64,000 nucleotides of DNA from Lactarius indigo (lineage: Eukaryota; Basidiomycota; Agaricomycetes; Russulales; Russulaceae), in NCBI GenBank assembly GCA_025766275.1, contig JAFKAC010000055.1, positions 310,001 to 374,000 of the forward strand, written 5' to 3'. This document shows positions 10,444 through 23,657 of the stretch, in pieces. Both the position numbers and the translations under genes were made by a program. The first letter of the stretch is position 1. Every line of letters starts with the position of its first letter. The notes beneath the pieces were generated by a model. That model ran no database searches. It was given only the letters and a program-made list of their open reading frames with translations, and had not been told where the DNA came from.

Positions 10444-11962
10444 GATGATCGAGGTTTGAGTCGTGTTCAATTAGCGAGACTCAGACCGTGCCACTCCCGA
10501 CGCGTATCGGCCTGCCCTAAATACACTACCAAATTGGGACTCATAATTCTCACGCCTGGTGAGATGAGTCGACTGTATGATCGAGCCAAAAAAAAAAACC
10601 CAAAAAGAGTGTGTTCATTAGGATGAGTTCTGAGTATATGAGTGCCAGATGAGACTACCATAAGGTTAATCACATTCACATTCACAGAAAGTCGGTGCGC
10701 TCATCACATCACATCCTCTCCCGGTTGAGGCTAGTGTCCGGCTTGCACCAGCTTTCGGCGTTATAAGTTCCTGTCCGACTCCCATTCTCGGGTCCTACGT
10801 GCCTACCGGAGTGGCGTCTTGGCTTATGGATGGACAACCCACTTGTTCTCCTTGCACAACGAATCATCCCGACCGGCTGACCGTTATTTGAGTAACCGGA
10901 TTAACGCCCGCTTTGGATGTTGATGCTCCACAAACCCTTCCGCGGGCCACGTTGAAAACGAGAGGATTGTAAGGCTCATCGACACTGCCTCGGGCGGGCA
11001 GTGTGACTTGGTTAAAACCACGTACCTTTGGGTAAATATAGCGCTGTGGAGGCGGTGTATTGGGTGAAGCTCAGATGGACCTCATGCACAGCCATAAAAG
11101 GGGCTTATGATCAGCTGTTGGGCATTGGCAGGCACCAAGTCGTGGTCTTGGAGGGGGAGCGAGGCAAAGTGGCCCAGATCAGGATCGCGCGGAGTACGTA
11201 CACGGGCGGTGACAGATTTGGATTTATCCCCTAATGGGACAAGGGGTAACGCCTGGCCGAGGCGTGAGATTAAACATGACAGATGCGATGATGATAAAGC
11301 GTGCGGAGGGCCAATGGGAGTGATATCAAGGGAAACTGGGAAGGGAAGGAAGGGAAGGCTAGAGCAAGGTGAGACAGCGGTCGCACTCGCATGAAAAATG
11401 AAAAATAGTGAGTATATGCTATAAGAAGGTCGGGTGTATTCTATTCGACGCAACGGGCCCTGGGACTTACAGCATTGCGCTTCTTTATATCGCCTGCCAT
11501 CGTCTACACGCATACACACACCCGGCGATTCCTTCCCCCGGCCCCCCGACCCAGACGAGAGCGACGAATCCCTCTACCACCACCTCATCTGTTTGATTTG
11601 GCTTGCCAAATTTAACTGGGTATTTTAGTTCGCATGGCTCCTGCCGACTCTAGCCGTCCCCATTGCCCGCCGTCTTTCCCAGCACTGGCCGACACCGCCC
11701 TTCGTCTGTTCTTCCCCTCCTTTGTTCTTCTCTGTCTTATTATTCCTTCCCCTTAGACCTTAATTCCGTACCGGACCGCCGTTGTACAGCCCCTTCGACC
11801 ACCTCAGTCTCGCCCTCTCAAAACACAGCGCCTTCCTGGCTATTTCCTTCACAACAGTCTCCATCCCCTCTCCCCTCTCCCTCTTCCCACCACCACAGTC
11901 CCTTGTCAGCCCCATCCAACCATCCCAGTCCTGCTACTGACACCGCTCAGTCCCCATCTAAC
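10444..11962. other. Divergent promoter region between helicase and zinc-cluster gene
   Basis: About 1.5 kb separates the helicase start from the transcription factor start, long for this genome. It contains small direct repeats (cattcacattcacag near 10672) and pyrimidine-rich leader sequence from about 11640. A reading frame upstream of 11963 stays open from 11663 in frame with the transcription factor but looks like a proline/serine-rich leader, so a longer N terminus cannot be excluded. Confidence 0.5.
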
Positions 11963-14900
11963 ATGATCGGTGCTACTCCCACCTTTTATGATCCGGAGCA
12001 AGACACCCAGCCCCAAGCCCAGGACTATCAGCATTGGATAGATAACACTTACAGGGGAACTCCGCTCGTCTATTCCAATACCCCATCCTACCCTTCTCAG
12101 CCCTCGGTGTCTAACTCTCTTACTCCCCAGCCCTCTATATCCCACTCTCGTGCACAACGGCAAATGCAGTCACAAGCACCTCGTCATACCAATCACTATC
12201 AATTTGTTACCTCTCATCCACCACCCGCACCATCTTCTGATGCTACACAATACGGTTTTTTCGAGAACCCCCAGAATCATCCTTTCGATAGTCGGCTTGG
12301 TCCCACACAGCGACAGTCGCGCGTCCCAACAAGCTGGCCCCAACAACCGAGCGCTGATTTTACCCAACCACCCACATCATCGGACGATCCTGCGTACTAC
12401 TTGATGACTACCACAGATCAGTATCCCGGGATGACTGATACCCAGTCTTCGGTCCAACAACAGCAACAGCAATACCCTTCCCCGGCTGAACACCTCACCC
12501 CAGGGGTGGCACTCACACCTGCATCTGATGCAACTCTTCAGTCCATCTCACCGGCCTGGACCGACAATCAACCTCTGCCACCACATGGTACCGGCTTATC
12601 CAACACTCCTACCGGTTCGGTCACCTTCCAAGCGAGCCCCAAACCAACAGGCAAGCGCACACAAGGTAAAACGAAGCAGCGCAAGCGTCAAAAGTCTGAA
12701 ACAGATACGGATGATGACGACGATGTGGAGGCAAACGTTGGTGCGAACATGCCCCGTCCCAATCGACTGTGAGTGCCTCCATTTTTATATCGCGAGTTCC
12801 TGTGTCACTGACTCGTCCATTACTCCATTCTTACTTTTTTCTTCTACGGTATCTGTCTAACCGCGGTTTGCTGTGCCTCGATTCTCCTTCTTACACTGTA
12901 TGTGTCGAACTAATTCGTGGGGCCATTCCTCTACGGCTTCGCCATGCCGCCTGATCCTCTCTTGCAAACGTGACTTCTCGGGTCCCTCTTAACCCCGACC
13001 CTGCACTGCCTTCCGCTATCCCGTACTCCCGCGATCATTTCCTCCTTCCGATGGGCGTATCCCCGCTGCATACTCAGCCCCGGTGCATGCACCTACTGCA
13101 AGCGTCTCAAGGTGTGTCTTGTCCGTTGACAATTTACCTAATGCGGCCCTGACGTCCCCCGGAACCTACTTCGCCCCGTCTTGCACCTGCAATCTACCCG
13201 ATTCCTGTTCGTCCATTTGCTCAAATTACCCGATCGTCTGGCCTCCATTTAGATGAAATGCACTTTTCCTCCTGGTGAGAACGTGTGCAAGCGCTGTAAG
13301 ACAGGCAAACACGACTGCATTGTTGAAGGCCGAAAGCCCAGGAGTGCGCCAAAGTGAGCGATCTCTCCCGCCCGACCCATGGTGGCGTTTCTTTATTTTA
13401 TTGGGGCACTCCCGTGCTCTTAAATCTTCGCCCGTCTTTCCCATCCTCCCCCCCTTCCTCTTGTTTGCTTATCCCAAGATGCCGGACCCCACGCCCCCCC
13501 TCACGTCGCCTGCCTCTTCCTCTGACAACGATGAATGCTCACCCTCACCCGTCAGTAAACGCGAGTACCTCCTCGCACAGATGAAGCAAAAGGATGCGAT
13601 CATCGAGTCGCTCCTCAAACAGGTGCGCTTGCACGTTTCATCTAGGCGCGCGTTGACTCTGAAATGCAATTCCGTCACGCCTTTCCAGTTGCACAATCCG
13701 TACCTCGCCACTCCTCTCTCGATTGAGGCTTATCGCATGGCGACGCCCTCGAGCGACCACCATCGGGACACGGTTATTGCATGGCTCGATCGGCTCCAGT
13801 CGTCTGTGCGCTCGCCACCCGTGCGCTCTGGCCCCGTCAAGAACCCGTTCCAGCTTGACACCCATGGCGAGTCAGAGGAATCCGATGATGAGCAGACGCA
13901 GCAGCAGCAGCACGTGCCACCACGCCGTGGGTCGTCGGGCTCGGACGATTCGCCCGTCTCACCCAATACCCTCGTAGAAGCCGACATTGACGCGTATGCG
14001 GACGACGCGGTCCCCATTGGGCTGCTTGCAAATCTCGCTATCAGCACGTCAAAGGACCGCCCAGCAGTCTCCGCAGAAAAGAAAGGCCGGGAGAACGCGG
14101 ATGATGATGATGACGACGTGGTGCGTTCATATTTCCGTTGCCTACATGGAAGATTCCTCCGGGAAAGGAGAATACGACTAACATGGCTTTTGTTGACAGG
14201 GTGTCGCCAGTAGGCGATTTTTCATGCCCGGTCCATCACAGAACCTCGCGTTGCGAAAGTCCTTAATTGACAAGATAAGCCCGCCGGACATTTTGGTCCA
14301 TAAGCTCGTGACCCCCGAGGACGTGGAAAAGTTGTTTGACATGTGAGATTCCCAGCTTTCGTTGTACGTCTAGTGTATGCTGACCTCGTAATCCATAGTT
14401 TCTACACACGTATAAACGTACGTATGGACACGTCTTCATGAGATAATTCTTCTGACATGGGAGGTCCGATTCTTTTCTCTTCGTAGCCCTTCATCTCGCT
14501 GCTCGATCCCAAGTTGCACACGCCAGCGCTAACCTTTTCGAGGTGTCCGTTCTTGTTCACCGTTGGTCCGTCGCCGTTTCTTCGTTCTTCCTGACAGCGC
14601 TTCACGCTCACGTGTTACATGCGTGTGAATAGTTTGTGCCATCGCCTCGCGCTATTCGGATAAGCCGGAAGTGTACCCGATCGCGATGCATTTCGCGAAG
14701 AGCGCCGCGGCCAATGCGCTGGTTGATGGCTGGAAATCTGTCGAATTGTGTCAGGCGTACATCCTCATGAGTATCTACGCCGTTCCTGCGCGTCGCTGGG
14801 AAGAGGATCGCAGCTGGTTGTATACTGGCCTCGCTATTCGGTGCGCGCTACCACCGTCTTTCAATTGTAGCGCGTAGAGACTAACGTGAACGTTAGCATC

Positions 14901-16609
14901 GCAACCGACCTGAACCTGCACCTTCTGCCCCAGAAGAAGCCTACGACAGAACAGCAAGAGCTGGAGATGTTGAACCGCACACGTATCTGGATCATTTGCT
15001 TCAACCTGGACAAGTCGACCGCCACGCAGTTTGGCAAACCGTCGACGTTGAAGGAGGATTAGTGAGTGCTTTATGGTTCCTATTCCTCTGTGTGACTAAC
15101 GGGGTGCTAGCATTATGCGTCATTCTCTCGAGTGGTACAAGGCCTCGAACCACAATCACCCTGTGCGTTATCTTAGAATACGCTGGTGTTGCCACCTAGA
15201 CTGACTTCCGTGCGCTCACCAGTACGACGTGCACATTATCGCTTACTCCTCACTCTTCCGTATCGTCAATCAATTCCATCAAAAAGTGTTCTCGGATGTT
15301 GACGTGCCCAATGGGTTGAATCGGTCAATTGATTTCCGTGCGGTGACGTTGGAATATGACCAATTATTGCATAACTGCCGTGAGGAGTGGGCAGAGCGCT
15401 TCGCGCGAGATTCGGACCACAATGGTGCGTGGGTACTTGTCATCTTCGTGCCCACCTGACATTTCCTTGGCACAGATGCGGCATGCGAGTTCCGCGTCAA
15501 GCTTCTGCCATTGTATGTCGTTATAGTGTATTCCCTGGCAGTTGCCATCTCTGATTCACTGTTTCACGTCGCAGCTACACCAATTACGCGAGGCTTGTCA
15601 TGTTCTCGTTCGGGTTTCAAGAAGCATTCCAGCGGGGCTTCCAGGCTGATGACGAAGTTTTCTTTGCCAGGGTAAGAGAGATTCTTTGTTGGGCAGCGTC
15701 CTGTCAGACGGCGTTAACACTTCCCCAGAGCTTGGACTGCGCCAAGGCAGTTGTTACCGTTCTCGTGGACAGTTTGGTTCCGACTGGGTACATTCGCTTC
15801 GCTCCGGACGGTGCGTAAACTTCCCATAGATATATTGTCTCGGTCTCCTATAACGACGTTCATTCATTCAGGCTACTTCGTGTTCGCCGCGTTTGCTTCG
15901 GCGTTTATGCTCAAGGTGGGTAACGACTACCCCCTTCCATCCGCTACGGTTACGTTGTCTGACGCGATTGTCTTCTACGACGTAGCTCCTGCGCCCAGAG
16001 TGCTCCAGGTTCATCACCCCGGGGCTCGAAACCGAGATTTATCAAGTCATCGAGCGACTCATCAACACAATTGGCTCTCCGCAAATAGCGATCGATGAAC
16101 GCCACACGCCAATGTTGTACTCTCGTTTCCTAGCGAGCTTGCTTGCGAAACATAAACGCGACGGCGTTGCACGTGGGCGCCTGCATCAACAGGGCCCGCC
16201 GACGCAACAGCCACAAGCGAGCTCGAGTGGTCCGGTGTACCAGCAGCAGCGGCAGACGGCCCAACAAGCGCCACCGTCGCACAGTGCAAGCCCGTCTTCG
16301 TTCGCGACGGGAGGCACTCCCACGACCATGCAGGACGTGCCTTCTCCCCATTCGGCGTCGGCGACTTTGAATGGCAAGCCAACAGTGACACAGACTGCAA
16401 ATAACGAGCCAATGCACCAACTTGAGACACCATCGTACACGTTCGGCGCTACTACGGGTCAGTCCGGTGACCCTAACGCTATGGACTTTACGTTCGACAT
16501 CTCAATCGATGAGTTGCTCGGACCGATGAAGGCGATCGAGAACCCTCTGTGGATGCAGACGATGATGCTGCCGGGGTACGTTTATCTTTTGGTTTGGTTC
16601 CGCTCATCT

Positions 16610-16652
<43 letters not shown>

Positions 16653-16764
16653 CAGTTTCTCGTGGCCGACGGACGAGAGTTATGCCTTCTTTGGCAATAA
16701 TATGGCCGGCGATAACTTCCAGAACTATATGGCTCCCCAGCCCACCGCGGTGCATCTTGGCTGA
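11963..16764 (+). CDS. Zn(II)2Cys6 fungal transcription factor
   Basis: A DNA-binding regulator of roughly 1,050 residues with about a dozen introns. Exon 1 (11963-12770) is a proline/glutamine/serine-rich N terminus ending in a basic stretch (GKRTQGKTKQRKRQK). The zinc cluster is split over exons at 13079-13111 and 13253-13353: ACTYCKRLK then MKCTFPPGENVCKRCKTGKH and DC, giving C-x2-C-x6-C-x8-C-x2-C-x6-C. A short coiled coil follows (REYLLAQMKQKDAIIESLL). The middle homology region (Fungal_trans) includes VTPEDVEKLFD, LHTPALTFSRCPFLFTV, YILMSIYAVPARR and RTRIWIICFNLDKS. The C terminus is glutamine/serine-rich and ends QNYMAPQPTAVHLG. ATG 11963 (MIGATPTFYDPEQ) is preferred over the in-frame 11663. 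The target genes are unknown. Decayed copies of the 3' end lie at 26045-26400 and 28205-29290. Confidence 0.88.
16611..16648 (+). repeat. CAT/TCA trinucleotide microsatellite inside last intron
   Basis: About a dozen tandem cat units lie in the last intron of the zinc-cluster gene, just before its acceptor. The two decayed copies of this gene end lack the expansion, having gtcgtcgtcgtc or unrelated sequence, so the array grew only in the parent gene. Confidence 0.85.
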
Positions 16765-18267
16765 GTGCGGCTCGTCGGAGGCGCCGTGCGAATATAATGA
16801 CCACGCCTCGTTATCTCACGATAACTGTATTTGATCTTGTTGCGCATCCGTCTCTCTCTGCCTGTCTTCCTGATTTTCTTGTTCAATCAACTGCAATGTA
16901 CCATATAATCTAGCTGGTCCTGTAACCCCCCCAACTAGAGTCTCCGCTTTCATTTCCTTCCCTCTCTCTCCCTCCACGCTTTCTCTCAGGGCTTACGCAC
17001 ATCATTCTCGCTTTTTCCCATCTTTGTGTGTATTCATTTCTCCGGACTAAGCACATGCACCGAGAGCCACTGTACGCTCACTCCCCCGTGCGGTACACCA
17101 GGCCCAAACTTTCCCCCTTCATTAATTTTGCTTTTTAGTCCTGGTAGACTTTTCACACAGAGTAGTTGGTAGTATGTAGTAGCTGTAGAAGGTTTGTTGT
17201 AATAGTTGTCCTTCGTACGTATACAATGCTCTTCAAACACGAACTCTGAGTTCTGAGTTTTCATTGCCAGATGCATTTTGTGGGGGACGGGTGGGTGGAA
17301 TGATCGACCAACTGGAGGTAATGCGATCGTCGAAGACATCAGGAAGTTGCGCGTGTAACATCTCGGAGAAAATGCTATGGTCATTTTATTGTACAAGGGG
17401 ACACAATCACCCGGAAAAAGTGATGTCCCGCATTTTCCGCTACTCCTGAACAGAACCTCTAATCGGGTTTGGGCCGGGCAGGAAGCATGGTCATGCGCAC
17501 AGCGATGATCGGTACCGTGACGCAAACACCTTTCATAAGTTATATTATTAGAGTGTGCCGCCGCAGCCCCGCTGCGCTCAGCGCTCCCGGCAGGTAGAAG
17601 CGCGGCGCGCCTAAGTTGGGCTCGTCATCACACCCTTAGGCTAGTCCTACCCGTGCCGAGGCTCGCCCACCAGAGAGCACACGGCAGTGCGACGTTCCAG
17701 ATGCCGAGTAGGAGCGCTGCGGTGGAGCGTCACAACGCGAGCGCCGCGCAGTCTTGTCGAACGATGCCGGTGCCTCCGCTGTTGCGCCCGTCTGGGCCTC
17801 GTCGCTGCTGGAGTCGTGTGGGCGCGCCGGTTGGGTCGGCTACGTGCTCCATGGGCGGCTTCGAGGAGCACGAGGAGCGCGGCGTGGCGAACCATACGGG
17901 CGTGTGGGTTAAGCCATACTAATCTGGTCTATGGGACGGCACATACCAAAACTAACGAGGGGCTTGGAGGACGCCTTACAGTGCCATTGCGTTTTCGAGA
18001 GAAAACATGCGCACCTCCAGTATGGTCATTTGAGGCTGCATAGACTCAAAACTGGCAGCGCCGTAACGGCATGGACAACATCTTTGACGGGCGTGTGATC
18101 GCTCGGAACGCACACGGAATACACGTGGTGTCATGCGAACAGCACGTGCCCATGGTTACGTATAACTTAACGGGCTTAGCGCTTAGCGCTTAACCCCGAA
18201 ATCGTTCAGGCTCTTCAATCCACTACAGTTTGCCTCGGAGCAGCAAGTGTTCTTAACTCCGTGCGTG
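16765..18267. other. 3' flank of the transcription factor and GC-rich spacer
   Basis: From 16765 to about 17530 is the downstream region of the zinc-cluster gene; it is repeated in degenerate form at 28715-29290, including the shared ggtcctgta and aactagagtct segments. From 17540 to 18060 the DNA is GC-rich and open on both strands (frames of 82-118 codons, plus and minus) without any motif I know. Short tandem gcttagcgcttagcgct occurs near 18175. Confidence 0.5.
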
Positions 18268-21200
18268 ATAAAAATTGACCGTCATCTTCTTTGATCGTGA
18301 CCTACCGCCTCAGCCCAAGCCCTTTAGGATCGCAAAATTTAGGAAGAAGGTACAGTATGTCAATGTCTTCCATTGTGTAGTGGTGCTCACTCAAGTGCCG
18401 TTCTCGGACAGCACTCAAATCGTTGAATCGCAAGGAAGCCTGTCCCACCTGCGTGTTGAGATGACCGGTACATACTTTAATTCCTACCTCGATGATGCCT
18501 TGATAATCGTTTATTCTTTTTTGTTAGTCCATGTCAAGAAGCGTTTTAGCCGGAAGAGACAGTTCTTTGTCACTGTAACCAATTTTGTGACAACGAAGAA
18601 GACGGAAAGCGTTCAAATCGATGGACAGTAGACAGACGGTGCGGTGGAACCAGACACTGGGTGCCTTGTAAGGCACTCCTTTTTCGATCTTATTCTATGG
18701 CTAAAAGCTCAGTTCAGTTCTACACAACGGTCTTCGCATCTCACACTGTGTCTTTATGAGAAGCGGTTCACACACCATGATGTCGTTATCGGGATGAATG
18801 AGGTACCGATACCTGTCGCGTCACAAAGTGGTTCGTCTTTGTTAGATTTTCCGTTTGTTCGACCAACTGAATATCTCGCGCGTAGATGTTCCGCTTGTTC
18901 TCCGTAATGGTGATGGGGATGCCAGACAGGCGACGCACCCGGCCACGCTCTACTCGACTATCACTGTACCAGCGAACCTACCCCCTCCGATCATTCTCAA
19001 CGACCCCCCCCCCCCCCCCCCCGAAGGAGGCGTCACTCCCGTAGAAGAAGTTATTGGATCCTCTTTGGCACCAGACTCCGGGAGACCCACTCATGCCGCT
19101 ACCAAACCTCTTTTACCCTCCAGATCCCCTTTCCGTCGAGACTGGCACTCCTGCGCCTACGCTGGAGACATCGCCTGTAGAGAAGGCTCGGATTACTCAC
19201 CGTCGCGCCGACGAAGCTAAGAAGCCGATCGACGGACTCGATACATGGAATAGGGCTAATAGTAGAATCAAGTGGTTGATGGACGCTGTCAGCCCAATTG
19301 CGGAAGTGCGTACATTGTGTCTCTCCTCGACTGAGCCGACTTTTGCTCTCAGCTCCACTCATTTGCAAAGATGGCATACGATTTGATTTCTGCCATCAGC
19401 TGAGACAGGCGGCACAAGCTCCTCGGCTGTTCGTCACGGTCGATATGAGGGTGCTTTATATTTGTTGCGGCGGTGAGAGATTTCTCGTGCACTGTAGTTG
19501 GACGACGTAAGGATGGACCCGAGTTGCTACCCCGTCTGCAGGTGCTCAGGCATGGCTCGAAAATGGAGACGCAGAGAATCTGCTTCCTCGTTCGTATTCG
19601 TGCGGTCGGCTTGAGGGCGGTGCAGAGCCCGGTCGCGGAGCCAGCAGTGAGGGTATTCTTTACGTGATGATCACCCTACAGCAATATGGTGGAAGGAGTG
19701 TTACAACGCTACTAACTCGGAGGGCATGACTACCATTTTTGGCCATTAGGTAATCGTATCTACTCACGCCTTGCTATTCCGTGCGATGTCACAAACTCTC
19801 TGCGCTCTCCCAATGGTTAGGCCGGTTAGTCTCAGAGCCAGATCTTTAGATAAACTGCCTGGTTCAGCAACGGAGTGAAGGAAAGCAAGAATGGCTGACC
19901 TAGCTAACTGGAATGGAGTCGCTAGCAATTGTATGTGCCTTTGAGCTGTCGGTGTTTTCTTGGTGGGCTCAAGGGTGGGCTTATCTGACCTTTGCTGTAA
20001 CGAGGTTGTTTTCTTGCTTCCAATTGCAACCGAAATGGTGCCGTGGCAGGATTGGTGGTATATTGATGTGGAACAATGTAAATATTGCGAATCGGTCCCA
20101 AGATTCGGAGCATTTACATTACTCTACATCAAAATGCCAGTTCTGACTCACACGAATCATCCTCATCGTCGATGGAGGGGGGGAATCGACCTGGTCCCCA
20201 CCCAGGAGACATAAGGACCGATTCACCTTCATCTTCTTCCCGACATCACTCCTCTCTTCGTCTTCCATTCTATCGTAAGCATCGGGTGGCTCCGCATCAG
20301 ACCAACCCTTCCTGCGCAGTGTTACTTACGCGCGTTACCGACCTAGTTCTTTCACGCTGATGGTTCGTACTCTGCCATATTTACACACGCAGTCACTTAC
20401 CTTGATCGCCGTTCTTTTCCGTTTGGATTCTGACAGTGCCAGACACCTACGTTTATTTAAGGCCGTCCCCGAACTTGTTAGTGAACAGTAGCCCGAACAT
20501 GCACAAGACCCAGCTTCTGCGGTGGAAGAGCAGACAGAGAAGCACGGGGAGCCAAAGCATGAGTAATGGACGGGAACGGGGTGAGCGCTGTGGCCGGATT
20601 GCTGGAGATGCACTACTCGAGCGCGGTGCCTCTCAACGCGATACTGACGGGCGTGAATCGTGTCATTTAGTATGCGCGATTCGGAGGGACAGGTTTAGGG
20701 TATACCCTCTCCTGCCCGGTCTATCGATTACGAACGAACTGATTGATCTCGCTAGGTCTGATCCTCACGTTAGCCATTCCTCCAGGTGCACTTTTATATT
20801 CAATGTCCCACTCCGAGCGAGCCTTATTCTAATATAAAGTTGCAACCTCTCTCGAATAGTTCCCCTGACTGTCGCGGTACAGCCGCACGAGATACGAGAC
20901 CTACTGAATGCGCACTTGCACGAAAGTAAGCGCATTTCCAGGACCTCTTATTCGAAACTTTGAATGCAGAACTTATTACTGGATACATAGAGGTAGGACC
21001 ACCTACTGAACCTCCGTATCTGATCAGGCCATCCCATCATGCGGCGTTCTCACCAGATGACCAACGCGTCGTCTCAGGCCCACACAGTGGAACAATTCGT
21101 GTGTGGAATTGGAGAGACGGGCAGGCCGATTTACGGACATCGTGATATGTCCTTGGTTCAGTCTACGGCATTCTAGCCTGATGGGCAGCGTGTCGTCTCA

Positions 21201-21480
21201 GGCTCTTACGACAGAACGACCTGCGTGTGGAACACCACTGCTATGAAGATAGAAGTAGGCCCATTTACTGGACATATATCTCGGGTCAGGGTTGTAGCAT
21301 TCTCCCCAGATAGCCAGCGCGTCGCCTCAGGCTCGGAGAAGGGTCAATCCGTGCGCGGAACGTCACGGTAGGAGAGACAGCAGGAGGATTTGATTCGGTC
21401 AAGTCTGCGGCATTCTAACCGGACGGTCAGTACATTGTCTCGTCGGGAATTCGTATATCGAACGCTACGGCAAGAATTAC
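18268..21480 (+). pseudogene. Decayed C2-NACHT-WD40 NLR-type gene, copy 1
   Basis: Remains of a large agaricomycete NLR-like gene. The 5' part (18460-19400) encodes a C2-like region with RQFFVTVTNFVTTKKTE, then SSHLTLCLYEKR, a DPPPPPPEGG linker and WLMDAVSPIAE, the stretch that normally precedes the NACHT NTPase in these proteins. The 3' part (20960-21370) keeps three WD40-like remnants: AFSPDDQRVVSGPHSGTIRVW, a DGQRVVSGSYDRTT-like unit and VVAFSPDSQRVASGSEKG. Between them, many stops interrupt the frame and I see no intact Walker A motif. Introns appear retained, so this is a decayed duplicate, not a retrocopy. Intact family members act in non-self recognition and programmed cell death. Confidence 0.75.
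19004..19022 (+). repeat. Poly-C tract of 19 bases
   Basis: The C2-linker part of the decayed NLR copy 1 contains 19 consecutive C, where copy 2 (about 25387) has 7. The difference of 12 keeps the frame and only lengthens a proline run. It is a likely slippage-prone site. Confidence 0.9.
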
Positions 21481-22563
21481 GGAAATTACAAGCACACGTC
21501 GTCTTCACTGACCAGTCCGTGATCGACGAGGACCGATTGATGCTCGATGGGAAGGTGAACTTCTAATATATATCCCGCAACCTCATAGGGCAAATCTTCA
21601 CCGCCGTGATATCTAGTTTGGCGGACAAATGACACCCGACTCAATTTGTCTGATTTCGTGCATGAGCCGAGCTGAACTTCTTTGTATTGAACATAGTTAG
21701 AGCTATTACGCCATTCCATTCTTTTTCTAAGACGATAATGATATGCCAAATAAGAGCTCATTGAGGCAGTACACGTTGAAAGCTATTGGTTAGTCACAGA
21801 GTCTGTCTGTCCTATGGAGGTTGTAACCCGCTCACCTTTCGGCGGTAACCATGCCTGCGTCTATGTAAGCGGTGTAAGTACAGCCGAGTTCCCACTGCCA
21901 GAAGTTTAGATGCCGATGACCCAACCTCGAGCCCACCATACATGGCGGGTCTGCACGTACAAGGATAACTTACACATAGTTTTACAGTAATGTGGCGTAC
22001 CACCTTAGCTGACTGGATTCATTAAAAGTTGTAGATCGTAAACGATTAAGCGGTCGGTGTTCGGCTAGGCGTACGAGTATTTTCTGCACCCCAATGAATT
22101 CGGCGTGTATCGACGGGTGAAGAACGCTGGATACGAAGGGCAGAACTAGAATAACGGCAATTGCCGAGACAATCCTGTACGGTCATTGTTCTTGTTTGCC
22201 TTTTGTATTGTCATAAACTTGCCCCGTTGAGAAGGCCCGGGTGGACGGGGGGAGAAAAGTTTGAAGACTTATTGTAGGCCTACGAAGGGGGCGACTGGCG
22301 AGTTCGTAGGATTGTGCACATAAACGAAGCGGAAGCAGTCGGAGAAACCTGCGGAGCAAGTGACCACAAGCGAAAGGGTTGTTCCCGGCAAGCCACGACG
22401 TACTGTACAATCGCCATGATATGGTGCCCTTGACATTGGCGGGTTCTGTATTACAACATCTTGGCTCGAGTCATATTGCCGCGGGCGCTACTTATGGGGA
22501 TCCCCCACTTATAAGGCCGACTCAGTGGGAAATGTCAGCGACGACCCCGTGCGCTCCCACTAG
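21481..22563. other. Spacer, no gene recognised
   Basis: No exon series or motif is visible. Short minus-strand frames (21486-21761, 22183-22410) are unsupported. The last 150 bases resemble the region before 30343, which marks the 5' flank shared by the two C2H2 genes. Confidence 0.5.
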
Positions 22564-23657
22564 ATGGCCTACTGTGATCGCTGTGAGCGGTCATTTCCCC
22601 ACGACCGGGCTTATGAGCAACACACGTCCAACTCGAATGCTCATTGGCTATGCGATAGCTGCGACACCGACTTTGCGAGCGAGGAGAGCCTTGTCCAGCA
22701 CTATGGGAACAGCCCGAAGCACCACTACTGCAAGGAGTGCGAACGGCACTTTGATTCGGAAAAATCGAAGATGCAGCATATGGAGGCCAAGCACTGGTAT
22801 TGTGAGACACACAATAGGGTAAGGACCGAAGCTCACGATAATGATAATCCCGTAGCACTCAGTCCAGGGTTTCTAGATTTTCGATTCCGAGAACAGCCTC
22901 GAATCGCACTACAGACAGAGTAGCGACCATATCTATTGCGTAGAGTGCGAGATGAACTTTGACGATGACGATGAATGGTGGGGTCATCTCGAGGAAGAGC
23001 ATCACGCATGCGCGCCGTGCCGCAAGGTAAGAGTCCCTGCTTGCCCCAACAGCGCTTAAGACCCTAAAACTTATGTACACACAGCGGTTTAGCGCGAGAA
23101 AGCCGCTCGAGCAGCACGACCAGGACGTGCACCACGTCTGCACTGAATGCAGCCGGTTCTTCCGCAACGCCCACGATGCGCGGCAGCATGCCAATTCGGG
23201 CGTACACAAGCGGGCGGCGCCGACACTGAGCTGCCCAGGCACAGGCTGCGGGCGGACGTTCGCCTCGCCGTCCGCGCTGGCGGGACACTTCGAGTCCGGG
23301 ACGTGTGCGTCACGCATGACGCGGGACCAGCTGGACCGGCTCGTAGTGCGCGCGGACCGCAAGAACTACGTGACGCAGCGGTGGGCGACGGGGCGCATGT
23401 GGAACGGCGACTCATACGAGTGCCCCTTGTGCGACGACGCGTGCTTCGAAAAGCCTGAGCAGCTGAGTCAGCACTTGCAGAGCCCGCGGCACGCGCACGC
23501 CGACAACTTGTATAGGTGTCCCGAGCCGACGTGCGCGAGCGAGTTTGGGACGCTCAGCGCGCTGTGGGGGTACGTGGAGAGCGGGACATGTGGAGCGGGG
23601 TCGTTCCGCCGTGTGCGAAAGGCGATGGACAACTGGACGAGAAGACTTCAGGTGTAG
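22564..23657 (+). CDS. C2H2 zinc-finger protein, agaricomycete family
   Basis: Three exons join in frame: 22564 to about 22818, then an exon beginning IFDSENSLESHYRQ (acceptor near 22879), then one from about 23086 to TAG 23657. Fingers seen in order include YCDRCERSFPHDRAYEQH, WLCDSCDTDFASEESLVQH, YCKECERHFDSEKSKMQH, YCVECEMNFDDDDEWWGH and VCTECSRFFRNAHDARQH. Later come a CPGTGCGRTFASPSALAGH unit and CPLCDDACFEKPEQLSQH. The intact protein is about 330 residues. It belongs to a multi-copy agaricomycete family of tandem finger proteins, presumably binding nucleic acid; the function is not known. ATG 22564 precedes the first finger directly. A truncated paralogue lies at 30343, and both copies are followed by an F-box-like sequence. 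Confidence 0.85.

Noticed and set aside
17540..18060. GC-rich frames on both strands
   Set aside because: Open on both strands because of base composition; no family motif, no exon joins.
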